DNA of 5,945 nt, from the NCBI GenBank assembly GCA_025928535.1, contig JAICJJ010000199.1:1-5945 (forward strand), read 5' to 3'. The translations under genes and the position numbers were made by a program. Positions 1 through 5,621 of the stretch are shown here, one piece after another. Position 1 is the stretch's first letter. Each line of letters begins with the position of its first letter. Under the pieces are notes generated by a model. The model was not told the DNA's origin. It saw only the letters and a list, made by a program, of their open reading frames with translations, and ran no database searches. Origin of the DNA: Thermomicrobiales bacterium (GTDB lineage: Bacteria > Chloroflexota > Chloroflexia > Thermomicrobiales > UBA6265).

Positions 1-607
1 CGAGCCGGGTGTAGCGCAGCGCCAGATAGCAGAGCACGAAAACGATCGCCGTGATGATCACCGGCGATGGAATGCCGCCGAAATTGCGCGTGCCGAAGAT
101 GTCGAAATCGGGCTGCTTCTTGGTGATGTCGAAAATCGGCTTGCCGTCCGTCACCTGCAGCGCCATGCCTCGAAAGACCTGCATCGTGCCGAGGGTGACG
201 ATGAACGAAGGAATCTTGCCAAGCACGGTGATCAGGCCGTTGACGAGCCCGCAGAGCGCGCCGACCAGCAGAATCACCGCGACGGCCGGCCACATCGACC
301 AGCCGTACTGATACATGAGGAGGCCGCCGCACACGGAACTGAGCGCGACGATGGAGCCGACCGACAGATCGATCCCCGCCGTCAGGATGACGAACGTCAT
401 CCCCATCGCCAGAATCGCGTTGAACGACGCTTGCCGGGCGATGTTCAACCAGTTGTTGGCCGACATGAAGACCGGTTCGGCCATCCAGATCAGCAGCGAC
501 AGGATGATCAGGCTGGCGAGCGAGCCGAGCGTCTGCGAAATCGTGCCGAGATCGAGGCCCCGCAGCGGCCTGACCCGCTCCAGCCCTTCGACGCGGGTCG
601 TGCTCAT
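1..607 (-). CDS. Sugar ABC transporter permease, RbsC-type (partial, C-terminus missing)
   Basis: Membrane subunit of a CUT2-class carbohydrate importer (BPD_transp_2 family, as in RbsC, XylH and MglC); it forms the channel through which sugar passes from the binding protein. The first 202 codons are present and the gene continues past the left edge; full-length relatives have about 320 residues. After a short basic cytoplasmic start, hydrophobic segments are visible at about residues 25-43, 62-77, 82-97, 106-128, 133-148 and 180-197. The family hallmark AGIDLSVGS lies at residues 77-85, and GLVNGLITVLGKIPSFIVTLG follows at about 120-140, the usual conserved cytoplasmic loop and helix. The ATG at 607-605 overlaps the TGA of the upstream ATPase gene as ATGA, which fixes the start and implies coupled translation; a GGGGGAG stretch lies about 10 nt upstream. 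The family is certain; substrate cannot be read from this subunit. Confidence 0.93.
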   Translation of the reverse strand, partial: MSTTRVEGLERVRPLRGLDLGTISQTLGSLASLIILSLLIWMAEPVFMSANNWLNIARQASFNAILAMGMTFVILTAGIDLSVGSIVALSSVCGGLLMYQYGWSMWPAVAVILLVGALCGLVNGLITVLGKIPSFIVTLGTMQVFRGMALQVTDGKPIFDITKKQPDFDIFGTRNFGGIPSPVIITAIVFVLCYLALRYTRL

Positions 608-2157
608 GCGACCGCCGCTCCCCCGTCGGGAGATTCGTCGCCGGCGGCGTAGGTCATCACCTGCTCCTGCGTCGCCGACGGGCCGTCGAGCTCGGCCACG
701 ATCCGGCCGGCGCGCATGACGAGAATGCGATCGCTCATGCCGAGCACCTCCGGCAATTCCGACGAGATCATCAGAATCGCCGCGCCGTTGGCCATCAGGT
801 CGTTCATCAGCCGATAGACCTCGACTTTCGCCCCCACATCGATGCCGCGCGTCGGCTCATCGAAGATGAAGATGTCGGCTTCCGTCAGCAGCCATTTCGC
901 CAGCACGACCTTTTGCTGGTTGCCGCCGGAAAGATACAGCGCCCGCTGTCCAGCGCTCGGGGTCTTGATGCGTAGCGCGTCGATGAATCGCTGCGCCGCC
1001 GTGCGACGGCGGCCGGGCGGGGCCAGGCCAGGAGGCGCCGGCAGGTTGTCCGGCGCGGCGAGCGCGACGTTGTCGGCCACCGGCAAGAGGAGGACCAATC
1101 CCTGCTGCTTGCGGTCTTCCGGCAAGAGCGCGATCCGCTGCCGCACTGCTTCGCCCGGATTGCCGATGCGCGCCGGCTTGCCCCGCACCTCGATCTCCCC
1201 GCCGTCGATCGGATCGATCCCGAATATCGCGCGCGCCACTTCGGTCCGCCCGGCGCCGACCAGGCCGGCGAGGCCGACCAGTTCGCCCCGACGCACCTCG
1301 AACGAGATGTCCTCCAGCACGCCGGTCCGCCGCAAATCGCGCACCCGCAACGCCACGTCGCCGGGGTTCGCCGGCTGCTTCGGATATTGCTGGGTCAATT
1401 CGCGGCCAACCATCAGTCGGATCAGATCGCGATGGCTGGTTCCCGCCATCGGCAACGTCGCCACCCATTTTCCGTCCCGGAAGACCGTCACCCGGTCGCC
1501 GGCGCGGGTCGCGTCTTCCAGATGATGCGAAATCAGAAGAATCGCCGTGCCTTGCGCGCGGAGCCGATCGACGATCCGGAACAATTGCTCCGCTTCGTCG
1601 GCGGTGATCGCGGCGGTCGGCTCGTCCAGAATCAGCACCCGCGCTCGGGCGACGAGCGCCTTGGCGATTTCGGCCATTTGCTGTTGGGCGACGCCGAGCC
1701 GCCGCACCGGCGTTCGCGGATCGAGATCGATGCCAAGTTCCTCCAACTCGTGTCGGGACCGGCGGTAGACCGCCGGCCAATCGATGATCCCGCCCAGTCT
1801 GCGCAGCGGCTCGCGGCCGAGAAAGATGTTTCGCCCCACGTCGAGATGGGGGATCAGATTCAATTCCTGGTGCACCGTGCTGATGCCGAGCGTCTGCGCC
1901 GCGTGTGGATCGCGCAGCATCGCTGGCCGGCCGTCGAGCAAGATTTCGCCGGCGTCGGGCTGATAGATGCCGGAGAGGATCTTGACGAGTGTGCTCTTGC
2001 CGGCGCCGTTTTCCCCGACGAGGACGTGGACTTCGCCGGCGCACAAATCGAACCGGACGTCGTCGAGGGCGACGACGCCCGGAAAGCGCTTCGAAATGCC
2101 ACGCAATTCGAGAATCGGGGCCGGCTCGCCGGCGTCCGTCGTGGGCGGTTGCATCAT
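604..2157 (-). CDS. Sugar ABC transporter ATP-binding protein, RbsA/MglA-type (517 aa)
   Basis: Cytoplasmic energy-coupling subunit of the importer: a single chain with two fused nucleotide-binding domains, usual length for the family (about 500 aa). Domain 1 has Walker A GENGAGKS at residues 48-55, Q-loop region HQELN at 96-100, a degenerate signature LGVAQQQ at 154-160, Walker B with DEP at 178-180 and the switch histidine in ISHH at 209-212. Domain 2 has the family's altered Walker A GLVGAGRT at 298-305, in which the P-loop lysine is replaced by arginine, a canonical signature LSGGNQQ at 409-415 and Walker B with DEP at 433-435. In this family the second site is expected to hydrolyse poorly or not at all. 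The gene lies 82 bp downstream of the binding protein and overlaps the permease start by 4 nt. Two adjacent ATG codons (2157 and 2154) are possible starts; a GAGG lies about 7-10 nt upstream. Family call is secure; the sugar is not determined. Confidence 0.96.
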   Translation of the reverse strand: MMQPPTTDAGEPAPILELRGISKRFPGVVALDDVRFDLCAGEVHVLVGENGAGKSTLVKILSGIYQPDAGEILLDGRPAMLRDPHAAQTLGISTVHQELNLIPHLDVGRNIFLGREPLRRLGGIIDWPAVYRRSRHELEELGIDLDPRTPVRRLGVAQQQMAEIAKALVARARVLILDEPTAAITADEAEQLFRIVDRLRAQGTAILLISHHLEDATRAGDRVTVFRDGKWVATLPMAGTSHRDLIRLMVGRELTQQYPKQPANPGDVALRVRDLRRTGVLEDISFEVRRGELVGLAGLVGAGRTEVARAIFGIDPIDGGEIEVRGKPARIGNPGEAVRQRIALLPEDRKQQGLVLLLPVADNVALAAPDNLPAPPGLAPPGRRRTAAQRFIDALRIKTPSAGQRALYLSGGNQQKVVLAKWLLTEADIFIFDEPTRGIDVGAKVEVYRLMNDLMANGAAILMISSELPEVLGMSDRILVMRAGRIVAELDGPSATQEQVMTYAAGDESPDGGAAVA

Positions 2158-2185
2158 CGCGCGCCTCGGCCGCCGGCGCTCCTCG

Positions 2186-2217
2186 CCGGCGTCACAAGCG
2201 TGTACGACGGACGCCGG
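2186..2217 (-). repeat. Inverted repeat between binding-protein and ATPase genes
   Basis: Perfect 8-bp arms CCGGCGTC (2186-2193) and GACGCCGG (2210-2217) surround a 16-nt loop. They sit in the 82-bp gap of the minus-strand operon, just after the TAG stop of the binding protein. No T-tract follows, so it does not look like an intrinsic terminator. In transport operons a stem-loop here often protects the abundant binding-protein mRNA or lowers downstream expression; that role is inference. The surrounding GC-rich GCCGGCG repeats make chance pairing plausible. Confidence 0.4.
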
Positions 2218-2239
2218 TCCTGAGGTCGGCCCGCCCGTC

Positions 2240-3244
2240 CTACTTCAGATATTGATCGACGTTTTCCTTGGTGGCGAGGCCCGAGCCGGAATCGACGTGC
2301 GTCGGGATCGTCTCGCCATTGAGATGCCGGACCATCAGATCGACTCCGATCGTGCCCATCACCCCCGGGAATTGCAGCACATCGGCGGCGATCGTGCCGT
2401 CCTTGATCGCCTGCAGGCCGTCTTTGGTGCCGTCAAACCCGACGACGACCACGTCGCTGCGGCCGGCCGCCTTGAGCGCCTGGATCGCGCCGAGCGCCGG
2501 CGGGTCGTTGGCCGCGAAAATCGCCTTGATGTCCGGATCGGACGTCAGGATGTTCTCGGTGATCGAAAGCCCTTCGTCCTGATTCCAGTGCGCGCTCTGG
2601 TCGATCACCTTGATGTTCGGAAAGGTGTCGAGCACCTTGTGCAAGCCGTCATTGCGCGCCTGGGCGGTCTGGTTGGCCATGTCGCCTTGCAGATTGAGCA
2701 CCTTCCCGGAGTCGCCGATCGCCTTCGCGATGAACGTCCCGCCAAGGCCGGCCGCGACGATGTTGTCGGTCTGGACCAGGCTGATAATGTCGCCACCCGC
2801 CGGCGCCGTATCGACCGAGAGCACCGGAATCTTGGCCTGGTTGGCCGCCTGGATCCCCGGCACGATGCCCGCGGCGTCGATGGTGCCAAGAATGATCCCC
2901 TGGTAGCCTTTGGTGACCGCGTCTTCCATCTGCGCGACTTGATCGGCGATCGTGCCGTTTTGCGGCAACGCGATGGTGTCGACCGTCACGCCGTTTTCCG
3001 GCGCGCGCGCTTCGACCGCTTCTTTCATCGTCTGCCAGAACGGATTGCTGGGAAATACCTGCATGTAGGCGAGTTTGTAGGCCGAGTTGCCCTTGACCGG
3101 GCCGAATGCTTTCATCAATTGATCGGGCGTCATCGCGACCGGACTGGCCGCCGGCGTCGCGTCTTGCGCCGAAATGCCGACCCAGCGCAATGCGGGAGCG
3201 GCGCCGAGCATCGCCGCGACGACGAGCAAATCGCGTCGGTTCAT
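2240..3244 (-). CDS. Extracellular sugar-binding protein of ABC importer, RbsB-type (334 aa)
   Basis: Solute receptor that captures sugar outside the membrane and delivers it to the permease (Peripla_BP_4/RbsB family). The N-terminus MNRRDLL has a twin-arginine pair before a hydrophobic stretch (residues 6-19) and a likely signal peptidase site near ISA-QDA (25-27). There is no lipobox cysteine. A Pro/Ala/Ser/Thr linker (about 29-37) precedes the fold. Aligned by eye to E. coli RbsB, ligand-contact positions appear as N67, F69, W70, D145, R197, W220, N246, D271 and Q291. Most match ribose-binding residues, but the Arg that follows the aspartate in RbsB is Thr146 here, and two Phe positions are Trp. 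This supports a pentose or hexose ligand without naming it. The gene is first in the operon, with AAGGAG 12 nt before the ATG, and closely matches RbsB in the ANDPPALGA (residues 245-253) and VVVVGFDGT (265-273) regions. Confidence 0.94.
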   Translation of the reverse strand: MNRRDLLVVAAMLGAAPALRWVGISAQDATPAASPVAMTPDQLMKAFGPVKGNSAYKLAYMQVFPSNPFWQTMKEAVEARAPENGVTVDTIALPQNGTIADQVAQMEDAVTKGYQGIILGTIDAAGIVPGIQAANQAKIPVLSVDTAPAGGDIISLVQTDNIVAAGLGGTFIAKAIGDSGKVLNLQGDMANQTAQARNDGLHKVLDTFPNIKVIDQSAHWNQDEGLSITENILTSDPDIKAIFAANDPPALGAIQALKAAGRSDVVVVGFDGTKDGLQAIKDGTIAADVLQFPGVMGTIGVDLMVRHLNGETIPTHVDSGSGLATKENVDQYLK

Positions 3245-3256
3245 TGTGCTGCCGAT

Positions 3257-3262
3257 CTCCTT
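3257..3262 (-). promoter_or_regulatory. Ribosome binding site of the sugar-binding protein
   Basis: AAGGAG on the minus strand, followed by a 12-nt spacer to the ATG at 3244. The spacer is slightly long but this is the only good site near the start, and it supports the signal-peptide start chosen. Confidence 0.7.
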
Positions 3263-3340
3263 GCGAAACAGCGACGGTTCCAGGTGAACGTCCCGGCCCA
3301 GGCCTGAGCGCCAAGCCGGCCGCGTCGTTGCCGCGGGGCC

Positions 3341-3373
3341 ACCTCCTTTCGTCGCAGGCAGCCTGCGGGAGGC
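3341..3373 (-). promoter_or_regulatory. Compound hairpin in the transporter mRNA leader covering an orphan Shine-Dalgarno
   Basis: In the minus-strand RNA an apical stem CGCAGG-CUG-CCUGCG (3367-3353) is flanked by a second helix pairing GCCUCC (3373-3368) with GGAGGU (3346-3341), leaving a six-nt bulge ACGAAA on one side. The paired GGAGGU is part of AAAGGAGGT (3349-3341), a perfect Shine-Dalgarno sequence, yet no start codon follows at usable distance; the real gene starts about 100 nt further on. The element begins about 15 nt after the predicted transcription start. It could be a cis-regulatory fold, a ribosome standby site or a protein-binding leader; the DNA is also a 15-bp palindrome (3353-3367) that could be an operator. 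I do not recognise a known riboswitch. Pairing is seen in the sequence; function is inference. Confidence 0.4.
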
Positions 3374-3393
3374 GCGCTTGCCCCCGTGTTCGC

Positions 3394-3436
3394 GGCAAAT
3401 AGCAGCGATTCCGCTCCGATGTCAAGCGCTATTGCC
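3394..3436. promoter_or_regulatory. Candidate operator: dyad flanking the transporter promoter
   Basis: The plus strand reads GGCAAATAGC at 3394-3403 and GCTATTGCC at 3428-3436. The reverse complement of the second is GGCAATAGC, so the halves match over nine bases with one extra A in the first. One half covers the -10 element and the other lies just upstream of the -35, with centres about 33 bp apart, roughly three helical turns. A smaller inverted repeat, AGCG-ATTC-CGCT (3404-3415), sits between them in the promoter spacer. The layout suits a repressor that brackets RNA polymerase, but no regulator can be assigned from the sequence. Confidence 0.4.
3396..3425 (-). promoter_or_regulatory. Sigma-70-type promoter of the sugar transporter operon
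   Basis: On the minus strand an exact -35 hexamer TTGACA (3425-3420) is followed, 18 bp later, by the -10 TATTTG (3401-3396), preceded by TGC as an extended -10. Alternatively CTATTT with a 17-bp spacer can be read as the -10. Predicted transcription start is near 3389, giving a leader of about 145 nt before the binding-protein ATG. It is the best promoter match I found in the intergenic region and points the right way for the operon. Confidence 0.6.
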
Positions 3437-3505
3437 ATCCTCAACCAAAGCGCCCGGCAAGACGAGGCCCGCTTTCCGGTATCCTTGCGTGTCAGCCAGA
3501 TGACG

Positions 3506-3522
3506 CGCCGGCGCGGCCGGCG
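3506..3522 (+). repeat. GC hairpin just upstream of the aminotransferase ribosome binding site
   Basis: CGCCGGC (3506-3512) and GCCGGCG (3516-3522) can form a 7-bp stem with a three-base loop GCG, ending 8 nt before the GGAGG at 3531. It would lie in the 5' untranslated region of the aminotransferase mRNA if transcription starts upstream of it. No T-run follows, so it is not a terminator. High local GC makes chance a real possibility. Confidence 0.3.
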
Positions 3523-3530
3523 GCACGAGC

Positions 3531-3535
3531 GGAGG
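3531..3535 (+). promoter_or_regulatory. Ribosome binding site fixing the aminotransferase start
   Basis: GGAGG followed by a 6-nt spacer to the ATG at 3542. The reading frame stays open upstream to an ATG at 3386, but that start has no comparable site and would add 52 residues unlike the family, so 3542 is the start. Confidence 0.8.
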
Positions 3536-3541
3536 ACATCG

Positions 3542-4717
3542 ATGAAGCTCGCCACCCGCATGCAGCGGCTCGGCACCGAGACCGCGTTCGAAGTGCTCGT
3601 CCGCGCCCGCGCGCTCGAAGCCAAAGGCGTCGACGTCGTCCATCTCGAAATCGGCGAGCCCGATTTCGACACGCCCGCCAACATCGTCGACGCCGGCTGC
3701 GACGCGCTGCGCTCCGGCTGGACCCACTACGGTCCGGCGACCGGCTTGCCCGAATTGCGGCAGTCCATCGCCTCGTACGTCAACCGGACCCGGGGAACCG
3801 ATTTCACGCCGAACGAAGTCGTCGTCACGCCCGGCGGCAAGCCGATCATGTTTTTCGTCATCCTGGCGCTGCTGGAAGCCGGCGACGAAGCGATCTACCC
3901 CGATCCCGGCTTTCCGATCTACGGCAGCATGATCAATTTCGTCGGCGCGACGCCGGTTCCGATTCCGCTCCGGGAAGAACGCGAATTCCGGCTCGACGTC
4001 GACGAACTGGAACGGCTGATCACGCCGCGGACCCGGCTCCTGATCATCAACAGCCCGGCCAACCCGACCAGCGGCGTGCTCGAACGCGCCGATCTGGAAC
4101 GGATCGCCCAACTCGCGGTCGAACACGATCTGATCGTCCTCTCGGATGAGATTTACAGTGAAATCCTGTACGAAGGCGAGCATGTCTCGATCGCGACCAT
4201 GCCCGGCATGCGCGAGCGGACGATCGTCCTCGACGGCTTTTCCAAGACCTACGCGATGACCGGCTGGCGCCTCGGCTACGGGCTGATGCCGGAAGCGCTG
4301 GCGGCGCAGATCGGCAAGTTGATGGTCAACAGCGTTTCCTGCACCTCGGTCGCCGTCCAGCGCGCTGGCGTCGAAGCCCTCGAAGGGCGGCAAGACGACG
4401 TCCGCGCCATGGTCGAAGCGTTTCGGCGGCGGCGCGATCTGATGGTCGCCGGCCTCAACGCGATCGACGGCATCTCTTGTTTAGAGCCGAAAGGGGCGTT
4501 TTACGTCTTTCCGAACATCTCGCGGTTCGGCGTGACGAGCAAGGAATTCGCCGATTCGCTCCTGGAAGAGCATGGCGTGGCCGCCCTCGCCGGCACGTCG
4601 TTCGGCGCGCACGGCGAAGGCTACCTGCGCCTCTCCTACGCCAACTCGGAAGCGAATCTCGCCAAGGCGCTCGACCGCATCGCGGTTGCCGCGCAATCGC
4701 TCGCCGTCCGTCGCTGA
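3542..4717 (+). CDS. PLP-dependent class I/II aminotransferase, aspartate-aminotransferase-like (391 aa)
   Basis: Cytoplasmic fold-type I aminotransferase that moves an amino group between an amino acid and a 2-oxo acid through pyridoxal phosphate. Length is typical (about 390 aa). Visible landmarks: EIGEPDFDTP at residues 36-45, the substrate-side Tyr in THYGPATG at 61-68, PLP phosphate-loop GGK at 98-100, NPTSG with Asn174, DEIYSE with Asp202 and Tyr205, the Schiff-base Lys235 in GFSKTYAMTGWR, and the substrate-carboxylate Arg363 in YLRLSY. All expected catalytic positions are intact. The sequence belongs to the broad aspartate/aromatic aminotransferase group (subgroup I-gamma style), so the amino donor is not determined; database labels for such proteins are often aspartate aminotransferase. 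The AraC-type gene begins 2 nt after its stop, and a reductase-like gene follows further on, which favours a role in amino-acid catabolism or interconversion. Confidence 0.93.
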   Translation: MKLATRMQRLGTETAFEVLVRARALEAKGVDVVHLEIGEPDFDTPANIVDAGCDALRSGWTHYGPATGLPELRQSIASYVNRTRGTDFTPNEVVVTPGGKPIMFFVILALLEAGDEAIYPDPGFPIYGSMINFVGATPVPIPLREEREFRLDVDELERLITPRTRLLIINSPANPTSGVLERADLERIAQLAVEHDLIVLSDEIYSEILYEGEHVSIATMPGMRERTIVLDGFSKTYAMTGWRLGYGLMPEALAAQIGKLMVNSVSCTSVAVQRAGVEALEGRQDDVRAMVEAFRRRRDLMVAGLNAIDGISCLEPKGAFYVFPNISRFGVTSKEFADSLLEEHGVAALAGTSFGAHGEGYLRLSYANSEANLAKALDRIAVAAQSLAVRR

Positions 4718-4719
4718 TC

Positions 4720-5496
4720 GTGTCCGTTGAGTCGCCGACGGATTCCTTCCTTGCGCCCGGCACGCCGCTGCGGGTGACGCTTCGCTCCTATGCGGCCGAG
4801 CCAAGGTCCGAGTCCCACCACCACGTCCAGTTGGTGCTTCCCGGACGCGGTCGGCTCCACATGACCATCGCGGGAACCGCCGGGTACGCCGGGCACGATC
4901 GGTACGCGATCGTGCCGAGCGGCGTCGATCACTCCTATTTCGCGCAGGAGCCGAACCAACTGATCGTCGTCGATCTTGTCGCCCCGCCTGGCGCAACCAT
5001 CGGCGGCGATTGTTTTGCCGCGACGACGCTGACGGTGCGCGCCGCCACCGGACTCCTGCTGGCCGAAGCGCGTTCGGGCGGCCTGAACGATTCGCTCGTC
5101 GCTGATACGCTCGCTCGCTATCTGCTCGCGGCGCTCAATCGGTCCGGCGGCGTGGAACGGCGGGCAGCGTCTCCAACCGGACGACGATTGGCTCGTTTGG
5201 CCGAGGAATACCTGAGGGCGCGCTACGTCCAGCCCCTCACGGTGTCTGACGTCGCCGCTGCGGTCGGGACCAGCCCGTCCCACCTCCATCGCTGCTTCCG
5301 CGCCCATACTGGCCAGTCGGTCGTCGCGTTCATTCACCAGTTGCGTCTCGAGCAGGCCGCGGCCCTGCTGCGCGAAACCGATCTGTCCGTGCTCGAGGTC
5401 GCCAACGCGGTCGGCTTCGCCAGCCAGAGCCACCTCTCGCGGCTCTTCAACCGTCGATTCGGCTGCGCGCCGGGTCGCTATCGGGCGAGCATCTGA
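4720..5496 (+). CDS. AraC-family transcriptional regulator with N-terminal cupin-like sensor (258 aa)
   Basis: DNA-binding regulator, cytoplasmic. Residues about 30-88 form a small beta-rich, His-containing cupin-like segment (HHHVQLVLPGRGRLH, then VPSGVDHSYF), the ligand-sensing half in many AraC proteins. The C-terminal 100 residues hold the two helix-turn-helix motifs: one near 173-198 (LTVSDVAAAVGTSPSHLHRC), one near 222-248 (LSVLEVANAVGFASQSHLSR), ending with the family's GCAPGRYR. The frame is open upstream to 4477 inside the aminotransferase gene, but that part is arginine-rich out-of-frame sequence. A GTG at 4720, 2 nt after the aminotransferase TGA, is the best start. No Shine-Dalgarno precedes it, so it is probably translated by coupling. 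Its target is unknown; candidates are its own operon, the gene at 5622 and the divergent transporter. Confidence 0.88.
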   Translation: MSVESPTDSFLAPGTPLRVTLRSYAAEPRSESHHHVQLVLPGRGRLHMTIAGTAGYAGHDRYAIVPSGVDHSYFAQEPNQLIVVDLVAPPGATIGGDCFAATTLTVRAATGLLLAEARSGGLNDSLVADTLARYLLAALNRSGGVERRAASPTGRRLARLAEEYLRARYVQPLTVSDVAAAVGTSPSHLHRCFRAHTGQSVVAFIHQLRLEQAAALLRETDLSVLEVANAVGFASQSHLSRLFNRRFGCAPGRYRASI

Positions 5497-5606
5497 GCGG
5501 ATCCAGCACAATCCTGAAACGATCGGGCAAGACGGCCGGCGTTGGAGTTCCGTATCGTCTTCGGGACGAACGTTTCTGCCGGCTATTCGTTGGTCAGCAT
5601 GTCGCT

Positions 5607-5611
5607 GGAGG
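5607..5611 (+). promoter_or_regulatory. Ribosome binding site of the reductase-like gene
   Basis: GGAGG with a 10-nt spacer to the ATG at 5622. It selects that ATG over one at 5599, which opens a frame of only eight codons. The 125-bp gap from 5497 to here shows no clear promoter or terminator. Confidence 0.65.
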
Positions 5612-5621
5612 ATCCTTGCCC

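Noticed and set aside
857..2044. 395-codon minus-strand frame overlapping the ATPase
   Set aside because: Arginine-rich shifted-frame reading of the ATPase gene, which carries all the ABC motifs in its own frame.
1967..3307. 446-codon open frame on the plus strand
   Set aside because: It lies antisense to the ATPase and binding-protein genes, has Arg/Asp/His-rich composition with no domain, and reflects the codon bias of the real minus-strand genes.
3480..3485. TATCCT as a -10 element for the aminotransferase
   Set aside because: Four of six bases match but no acceptable -35 lies 16-19 bp upstream, so the promoter of the right-hand unit is left unassigned.
3386..3541. 52-residue N-terminal extension of the aminotransferase
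   Set aside because: No ribosome binding site at the ATG at 3386, and the family begins near the MKLATRM start at 3542.
3241..3684. 147-codon minus-strand frame whose TGA overlaps the binding-protein ATG as ATGA
   Set aside because: The overlap looks like coupling, but the frame begins inside the aminotransferase gene, crosses the strong promoter and has low-complexity Arg/Ser composition, so it is taken as chance.
3422..4393. 323-codon minus-strand frame across the aminotransferase
   Set aside because: Antisense shadow of a gene whose catalytic residues are all intact on the plus strand.
4636..5511. 291-codon minus-strand frame across the AraC gene
   Set aside because: Antisense to a clear two-HTH AraC protein; no recognisable domain.
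5499..5615. Two GGATCC copies flanking the 5497-5621 gap
   Set aside because: Six-base matches of this kind are expected by chance and neither is part of a longer repeat.
5497..5621. Terminator or promoter between the AraC and reductase-like genes
   Set aside because: No GC stem followed by a T-run and no paired -35/-10 could be found, so neither is called.
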